NCBI RefSeq assembly: GCF_004309355.1
Contig: NZ_BJCC01000013.1
Span: 124,001-188,000 of the forward strand
Reading direction: 5' to 3'
DNA length: 64,000 bases
DNA from: Enterococcus florum
Lineage (GTDB): Bacteria; Bacillota; Bacilli; Lactobacillales; Enterococcaceae
Shown: in pieces, positions 58,397 to 64,000 of the stretch
How the letters are laid out: every line of letters begins with the position of its first letter
Position numbering within the stretch: the stretch's first letter is position 1
Translations under genes and position numbers: made by a program
Notes under the pieces: model-generated
Database searches by the model: none
What the model was told of the DNA's origin: nothing
The model's input: the letters and a program-made list of their open reading frames with translations, nothing else

Positions 58397-59338
58397 TTAC
58401 TTGTCCTCTCTTTCGATAACGATTTTCCCAGCACTGGGATGGCCTTCCAACTCCTCATGGGCACTGATGACGCTGCCTAACGTGAAGGGCAGTACTCGAG
58501 CAATCGTCACTGTGAGTTTTTTCTTATCAAACAGTTCAACGTAGGAGGACAAGGCTTCTTGATCTGAATAATCCTTCGAAGGAGCAAAGTGTAAATAAGT
58601 GCCTTCTTTTTGCCGATTTTCCGGCAGCTGATTCAACGCGACATAGTGGCCGCCAGTTCTCATGATTTTGATTCCTGATTCTGCTGTCCGGCTGCCTTTA
58701 GTGGCGTCGATCACTGTATCGGCTTGATTACGGAACAATTCACCAACATCTACTTTATCATAGGCCGCAAACTTATCCACACCGTATGCACTCACCAGTG
58801 CTTCATTTTTTGCGGAGGCAGTCCCATAGACTGTTTTGCCTTGGCTTTTTAACAGCTGGACTAAAAATGAGCCCACTGCTCCAGAGGCTCCTTGGACAAC
58901 GACGGTTTCCCCGATTTTTTCACCTAATACATGAGTGACTAAATTGTAAGCCGTCAGCCAAGGCGTCACTGCACCAGCAGCTTGTGTCCAGTCCATAGAT
59001 TCTGGCTTTTTAACGACCTTTTTGCCGGGAACGACGATCTCAGCGCCATACGTTCCTCCAACTGCATGGACGATCACTTTGTCGCCGACGGTCACATGGG
59101 AAATTTCGTCTCCCACTTCAGTGACGATCCCCGCCCCATCATTGCCTAAAACATAAGGGAAGGTTACGGAACGAACCTCACGCATCTGACCTTGGCGCAA
59201 CGAAACATCGTAAGGATTGACTCCAAATGCGGCTAGTTCCACGCGGACATGCGTGGCATCGACTGTTCGAGGTTCTGCTTCCATTTCTGTAAAAACATCC
59301 TTTGCTCTACCATACTCGGTGATTGCAAATCGCTTCAT
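58397..59338 (-). CDS. NADPH-dependent quinone-oxidoreductase-like protein
   Basis: The 313-residue medium-chain reductase lacks zinc ligands. The start is at ATG 59338 (MKRFAITEYGRAK) behind AAAGGAGG. Motifs are the substrate-domain VNPYDVSLRQGQMREV and the nucleotide-binding motif VVQGASGAVGSFLVQLLKSQGK. It would reduce quinones or enones with NADPH, as in the QOR group. It forms an operon with the 106-residue gene. Confidence 0.85.
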   Translation of the reverse strand: MKRFAITEYGRAKDVFTEMEAEPRTVDATHVRVELAAFGVNPYDVSLRQGQMREVRSVTFPYVLGNDGAGIVTEVGDEISHVTVGDKVIVHAVGGTYGAEIVVPGKKVVKKPESMDWTQAAGAVTPWLTAYNLVTHVLGEKIGETVVVQGASGAVGSFLVQLLKSQGKTVYGTASAKNEALVSAYGVDKFAAYDKVDVGELFRNQADTVIDATKGSRTAESGIKIMRTGGHYVALNQLPENRQKEGTYLHFAPSKDYSDQEALSSYVELFDKKKLTVTIARVLPFTLGSVISAHEELEGHPSAGKIVIEREDK

Positions 59339-59364
59339 CGTTTTTTCCTCCTTTGGTCTGTAAG

Positions 59365-59404
59365 AAGGGCCAGGCCGCAATCAGAGATTAACAACCTGGC
59401 CCTT
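59365..59404 (-). terminator. Hairpin after the ABC exporter genes
   Basis: AAGGGCCAGG (59365-59374) and CCTGGCCCTT (59395-59404) pair perfectly, with only a short T stretch after it on the minus strand. It probably separates the ABC operon from the oxidoreductase. Confidence 0.65.
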
Positions 59405-59454
59405 TGTCTACTATTACCATAATACAAAATCTGTTTATTATAAACAAAATCGTA

Positions 59455-61338
59455 TTAATCCAGCTCAACTTTTCCAGTATATAGCTGGTAGTACGTGCCT
59501 TTTTCTTCTAAAAGACTGTCGTGGTCGCCCCGTTCGATGATCCGACCGTGGTCCATCACCATGATCACATCCGAATTTTGGATAGTGGACAGACGATGAG
59601 CGATCACAAAGACCGTACGCCCCTCCATTAGACGATCCATCCCAGATTGGACGATGCTTTCTGTTCGGGTATCAATACTGGAAGTCGCTTCATCCATGAT
59701 CATTACCGGCGGATCAGCGATTGCTGCGCGAGCGATCGCCAACAATTGTTTTTGTCCCTGAGACAAGCCCTCACCGTCACCAGTAATGACGGTTTCATAC
59801 TTGTCTGGCAGGTGGTTGATGAAGGTATCGGCGTTGGAAAGCTTCGCCGCCTGATACACTTCCTCATCGGTTGCATCCAAACGTCCGTAACGGATATTGT
59901 CTTTGATCGATCCAGTAAACAGATGGGTATCCTGTAAGACGATTCCCAACGAATGCCGCAACGAATTCTTTTTAATCTTCTTGATATTGATGCCGTCGTA
60001 ACGAATCTTGCCTTCTTGAATGTCATAAAAACGATTGATCAAATTCGTGATCGTCGTTTTCCCGGCACCCGTTGCTCCGACAAAAGCTACCTTTTGCCCT
60101 GGTTCAGCATACAAATTAATGTCGTGCAAGACTGTGTGATTGGCATCATAGCCGAAGTTCACGTCCTCAAAGCGGACATCGCCTGTCAAACGCGTATAGG
60201 TGGTCGTACCGTCTTCATGGGGATGCTTCCAAGCCCAGAGGCCAGTACGTTGATTGGTTTCGATCAGTTCGCCGTTTTCATCCTTCACATTTACTAAAGT
60301 CACATAGCCTTCGTCTACTTCTGGTTTTTCATCCAGCAGCTGGAAAATCCGTTCTGCACCAGCCAAAGCCATGATCACAAAGTTGATCTGCTGTGAAATT
60401 TGGCTGATCGGTCCGTTTAATGAACGGCTCAGCTGCAGGAAAGAAGCGATCATTCCAACAGTGAGTGCAGATACGCCGTATACTGCGAACAGTCCGCCCA
60501 CGATCGCCACTAGCACATATTGGATGTTCAACAGGTTCATCATGATCGGCATCAGCATATTGGCTGTTCCGTTGGCTTTAGCAGCATTTTCACGCAGGTT
60601 TTCATTGATCTCGTCAAATTGACTGATCGCAGCCTTTTCGTGGTTGAAGATTTTCACAACCTTTTGTCCGTGCATCATTTCTTCGACAAAGCCGTTGACT
60701 CTTCCCAACGCACGTTGCTGATCTCCGAAATAGCGGCCGCTTCGTTTGGAAATAAAGCGCAGCATCACCATCATTAAGGAGACGGACACCAGAACAAACA
60801 GGGTCAAGGGAACGCTCAAGGAGAACATCGCAATAAAGACGGACACAAAGGTCACCATCGCCATCATCAGATTAGGGATACTTTGTGAAATCATCTGCCG
60901 CAGCGTATCGGTATCATTGGTAAAATGACTCATGATATCGCCGTCTGAGTTGGAATCAAAATAGCGCAAAGGCAGAGATTCCATATGATTGAACATATTG
61001 TCGCGGATTTTTTTCTGGGTTCCTTCTGAGACTTTTACCATGATCAAGTTATAGGAAAGCGTCCCTATGATTCCAACCACGTAAATCAGGGCCATCGTCA
61101 TGATTGCCTGCAGCAGACCACTGAAATCAGGGTTGCTTTGTCCCAGCATTGGTGTAATGTAATCATCGATCACGACTTGAAGGAACAAGGAACCACGCAC
61201 ATTGGCAAAGGCACTGAGCAGAATCATAAACAACACGACCACAAGCTGCAGCTTGTATTCCTTCGCCATAATTTTCAATAGACGCTTCAACGTTTTTGCC
61301 GGACTGGCTTTCACAAATTGCTGGTTATTCGGATTCAT
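59455..61338 (-). CDS. ABC exporter half-transporter, catalytically intact subunit
   Basis: The 627-residue protein has a six-helix membrane domain (about 35-330) and a C-terminal ATPase. Walker A is VGATGAGKTTITNL, signature LSQGQKQLLAIARA, Walker B VMIMDEATSSIDT with catalytic Glu, and H-loop VIAHRLSTI. A roughly 35-residue insertion before the ATPase (GLWAWKHPHEDGTTTYTR) is an extra feature. It overlaps the previous gene by 14 bp (ATG 61338), so the two form a heterodimer, of the LmrCD/BmrCD drug or lipid exporter type. Confidence 0.88.
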   Translation of the reverse strand: MNPNNQQFVKASPAKTLKRLLKIMAKEYKLQLVVVLFMILLSAFANVRGSLFLQVVIDDYITPMLGQSNPDFSGLLQAIMTMALIYVVGIIGTLSYNLIMVKVSEGTQKKIRDNMFNHMESLPLRYFDSNSDGDIMSHFTNDTDTLRQMISQSIPNLMMAMVTFVSVFIAMFSLSVPLTLFVLVSVSLMMVMLRFISKRSGRYFGDQQRALGRVNGFVEEMMHGQKVVKIFNHEKAAISQFDEINENLRENAAKANGTANMLMPIMMNLLNIQYVLVAIVGGLFAVYGVSALTVGMIASFLQLSRSLNGPISQISQQINFVIMALAGAERIFQLLDEKPEVDEGYVTLVNVKDENGELIETNQRTGLWAWKHPHEDGTTTYTRLTGDVRFEDVNFGYDANHTVLHDINLYAEPGQKVAFVGATGAGKTTITNLINRFYDIQEGKIRYDGINIKKIKKNSLRHSLGIVLQDTHLFTGSIKDNIRYGRLDATDEEVYQAAKLSNADTFINHLPDKYETVITGDGEGLSQGQKQLLAIARAAIADPPVMIMDEATSSIDTRTESIVQSGMDRLMEGRTVFVIAHRLSTIQNSDVIMVMDHGRIIERGDHDSLLEEKGTYYQLYTGKVELD

Positions 61339-63067
61339 GTTCACCAAATCCTTTCTGTTGAGAGTCGTTTACTTCCTGATAAATTTGATTGTTCGCCAAC
61401 AATTCTTCATGGGTTCCCACGCCATTGATCTTGCCATCGTCCAACACGATAATTCGATCTGAATCTTGAATTGAACTGATCCGTTGGGAAATAATGAAGG
61501 TGGTCGTACCTGGAATTTCTTTTTTCAAGCCTTCGCGGATCGCACGGTCTGTCTTGGTGTCCACTGCGCTGGTCGAATCATCTAAAATCAAGATCTTAGG
61601 CTTCTTCAGCAACGCACGCGCAATCGTCAACCGCTGCTTCTGTCCGCCGGAGACATTGTTTCCGCCTTCAGAAATCATCGTGTCATATTTCTTAGGAAAC
61701 TCTTGGATGAACGGATCGGCTTGAGCAATTGTTGCTGCATGAACGACTTCTTCTTCGCTTGCATCAGCGTCGCCCCACCTCAGGTTCTCGGTGATCGTAC
61801 CGCTGAACAGCACATTGTTTTGCAGGACCACCGCCACTTGATCGCGGAGTGTTTCCAAATCGTATTCTCGTACATCATGGCCTCCAACCTTGACGCTGCC
61901 ATGCGTCACGTCGTATAAACGAGGGATCAGCTGAACCAAACTGGATTTCGAGCTTCCGGTCCCCCCGACGATCCCGATGACTTCACCTGGTTTGATCGAC
62001 AGATCGATGTTTTCCAGCACGAGCTTGTCCATGTCATCTTTATAACTGAAGCAGACATCTTCAAACACGACCGAGCCATCTGGAACTTCAGTCAGCGGAT
62101 CCACTTGATTCTTCAGGTCGCTTTCTTCATCCAAGACTTCTGTGATTCGTTCTGCAGAGGTTCTGGCGATCATCAGCTGCACAAAGGTCATCGACATCAT
62201 CATCAAGCTCATCAAGATCTGCATGGTGTAGTTGAACATGCTGACCAGCTCTCCTGTTGTTAAGGAACTGGTCTCAACGATCAACTCTGCACCCAGCCAA
62301 GAAATCAGAAGCATACAGGTATAGATCGCGATCTGCATCACCGGCATGTTGAAGGCCACGATGCGCTGTGCTTTCGTAAAGTGATTGAAGACGGTTTGCG
62401 ACACGTCGCTGAATTTTTCCTCTTCATGCTCTTCTCTGATGTAAGATTTGACAACCCGAATCCCCTGCAGGTTCTCCTGCACTACATTATTCAAACGGTC
62501 ATAGGTTTGAAAGACCTTCATAAACAAAGGATAGGCGAAATGAATGATCAATCCTAAACCAATCCCCAGCATCGGAACGATAAATACATAAATGATCGAT
62601 AATTCCCGGTTGATATGAAACGCCATAAACAGCGAAAAAATCAAGATCAGCGGTGAGCGAACCAAGATACGAATGATCATCTGGTACGCATTTTGGATAT
62701 TGGTCACATCGGTGGTCATCCGGGTGATCAAACTGGAGCTGGAAAAGCGGTCAATGTTCAAAAAAGAAAAACTCTGAATCTTTTCGAACAAATTGTGTCG
62801 CAGGTTCTTTGCGAAACCAGCAGACGCAATCGCCGCTGTCCTTCCTCCCAGTGTTCCAAAGCCCAATGCAATAATGGCACACACAAATAATAAAATACCG
62901 TAGCGGATAATCGTACCAGCATCGCTTTTTTCGATCCCCTGGTCAATCAAACTGGCCATGATCAACGGCATGATGACATCCAGCAGTACTTCGCCCATGG
63001 TAAACAGCGGCGTCAACAAGCTCTGTCTTTTATATTCGCCGACATTTGCCAGCAATTTTTTCAACAT
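61325..63067 (-). CDS. ABC exporter half-transporter, degenerate-site subunit
   Basis: The 580-residue protein has a six-helix domain and an ATPase with Walker A VGGTGSSKSSLVQLI and signature VSGGQKQRLTIARA. Walker B is ILILDDSTSAVDT (Asp instead of catalytic Glu) and the H-loop is IISQRISSIQ (Gln instead of His). Such a degenerate site is characteristic of one half of heterodimeric exporters (LmrC, BmrC, TM287). It overlaps the downstream partner gene. Substrates are not predictable. Confidence 0.9.
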   Translation of the reverse strand: MLKKLLANVGEYKRQSLLTPLFTMGEVLLDVIMPLIMASLIDQGIEKSDAGTIIRYGILLFVCAIIALGFGTLGGRTAAIASAGFAKNLRHNLFEKIQSFSFLNIDRFSSSSLITRMTTDVTNIQNAYQMIIRILVRSPLILIFSLFMAFHINRELSIIYVFIVPMLGIGLGLIIHFAYPLFMKVFQTYDRLNNVVQENLQGIRVVKSYIREEHEEEKFSDVSQTVFNHFTKAQRIVAFNMPVMQIAIYTCMLLISWLGAELIVETSSLTTGELVSMFNYTMQILMSLMMMSMTFVQLMIARTSAERITEVLDEESDLKNQVDPLTEVPDGSVVFEDVCFSYKDDMDKLVLENIDLSIKPGEVIGIVGGTGSSKSSLVQLIPRLYDVTHGSVKVGGHDVREYDLETLRDQVAVVLQNNVLFSGTITENLRWGDADASEEEVVHAATIAQADPFIQEFPKKYDTMISEGGNNVSGGQKQRLTIARALLKKPKILILDDSTSAVDTKTDRAIREGLKKEIPGTTTFIISQRISSIQDSDRIIVLDDGKINGVGTHEELLANNQIYQEVNDSQQKGFGEHESE

Positions 63068-63192
63068 ATATTCCCGTCCTTTCCTAATTCTTCCATTTCA
63101 GTATAAAAGGTTTCTTTCCTTCTGCCTAATGTTTCAACTTTCTTAGCCCAAAAGAAAGAGAGGCGCTGTGATGTCCTCCCTTGAACTGACAA

Positions 63193-64000
63193 CTATTTGA
63201 TTTGATTGATAAACGCGCTGATTACGGTGTAATCGGCATCTGTCAGAAAATCATCCACCACGATCAGATTTGTGCGGGGATATTCGTCAAATGCCGTATT
63301 GGACAAAATCAGATCGTATCGCTCAAATTTTTGGAATGTTTCTTCTGTGATGGTGAAGATCGAATCATCGTAAACGCTGGTTTCAACCTGGTAAAAGAAG
63401 CGGCTTTTCACTAAATCAGCCAGCATCTCGCCATGGCGCCGACCAGAATCACTGATAATCAACACCTTTCTTTTAAGTGACAATACATCCAGATAATGGA
63501 CCAGCTGCAGCCATTCCATGAATAGACAACGTAAAACGGCAAAATAAAATTGACTGAACCAAGGAACACTGGTCTGATGCTCCAATTCGACCAGCAGCTT
63601 CTGGACTTTTTTCGTAAAATGTGGATATTGCCGCTGCGCAGCTCGCCCAAAGAAGGCCGCTTCGTTGAACAAGATCACTCTTGATTGCGGATAGACCTGA
63701 AACCCATGATAAATTCGCATCATTTTCTGAACGATCCGTTTTTGGCTATTTTCATGCAGGGGGATCTTGAACGTCATGATCAGCTGGCTTAGAAAATCTT
63801 CAATCTCCGTGCGCACTCGTTCCGCGTCGCCATTTTGATCCGTAACGAAACAATCAAAAAACAAGCTGTGAACCACTTCTTGATACCATTTTTTTGAAAC
63901 CCCAAAAGGTGTCCCTTCGACTGCTTTTTCAGCAGAGGGGTACAGCTCCTGCAATTCTTCGTAGATCGACTCTTCGACTTTCGGAATCGTCTCATCGCTC
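63193..64000 (-). CDS. Mga-type helix-turn-helix regulator (5' end outside window)
   Basis: About 268 C-terminal residues are visible, and the frame stays open through the right edge, so the start is missing. The text IYHGFQVYPQSRVILFNE, then KRKVLIISDSGRRHGEMLADLV, fits the C-terminal EIIB-like part of Mga-family regulators; the DNA-binding N-terminus must lie outside. It precedes the ABC exporter genes in the same direction but is separated by over 100 bp, so control of the exporter is only a possibility. Confidence 0.65.
   Translation of the reverse strand, partial: SDETIPKVEESIYEELQELYPSAEKAVEGTPFGVSKKWYQEVVHSLFFDCFVTDQNGDAERVRTEIEDFLSQLIMTFKIPLHENSQKRIVQKMMRIYHGFQVYPQSRVILFNEAAFFGRAAQRQYPHFTKKVQKLLVELEHQTSVPWFSQFYFAVLRCLFMEWLQLVHYLDVLSLKRKVLIISDSGRRHGEMLADLVKSRFFYQVETSVYDDSIFTITEETFQKFERYDLILSNTAFDEYPRTNLIVVDDFLTDADYTVISAFINQIK

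Overview
The window looks like a chromosomal segment of an Enterococcus. The protein sequences are Lactobacillales-like (YajC, Tgt, QueA, a KimA-like permease, class C sortase pili, YhgE/Pip), the DNA is AT-rich with strong AGGAGG ribosome sites, and most genes lie on the minus strand. The species cannot be fixed from sequence alone. I see no rRNA, tRNA, CRISPR array or replication origin.

Layout. 1-7,000: 3' part of a PTS-controlled regulator, then yajC, tgt and a Ca2+-type P-ATPase. 7,000-14,400: an accessory, partly decayed stretch with a zinc alcohol dehydrogenase under a MerR-type promoter, an XRE regulator, remnants of at least three genes (receiver-like, M28 peptidase, GntR), and a GC-richer block of apparently foreign genes (GyrI-like, DUF998, TetR) with a large palindromic operator. 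14,400-19,600: a beta-glucoside operon (antiterminator, PTS EIIBCA, 6-phospho-beta-glucosidase, secreted phosphatase) with a textbook RAT/terminator and a cre-overlapped promoter. 19,600-29,700: housekeeping and stress genes (CPBP protease, RclA-like flavoprotein, queA, a VOC dioxygenase, the opuC osmolyte ABC operon).

29,700-52,600 is the most interesting part: two cell-surface fibre loci placed back to back. The first (36,806-29,715) encodes a winged-helix regulator, an ER-type signal peptidase SipW, two SipW-dependent TasA/CalY-like fibre proteins, an LPxTG protein and a 1273-residue RCC1-repeat secreted protein. The second (50,356-39,695) is a sortase-assembled pilus operon (major pilin, two class C sortases, minor pilin, giant tip adhesin) ending in a paralogue of the first regulator and preceded by a LytTR two-component system. 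Between them is a 1.5-kb segment bounded by perfect 29-bp INVERTED repeats (37,683-37,711 and 39,182-39,210). It holds a tyrosine recombinase gene and a near-consensus promoter (TTGACT, 17 bp, TATAAT) pointing outward. In the orientation seen, the promoter faces away from the SipW/TasA regulator; inversion would aim it at that regulator. I infer a self-contained phase-variation switch for the surface-fibre locus.

52,600-64,000: a KimA-like potassium importer, a YhgE/Pip membrane protein, a quinone-oxidoreductase-type enzyme with a small partner gene, a heterodimeric ABC exporter with one degenerate ATP site, and the 3' part of an Mga-type regulator running off the right edge.
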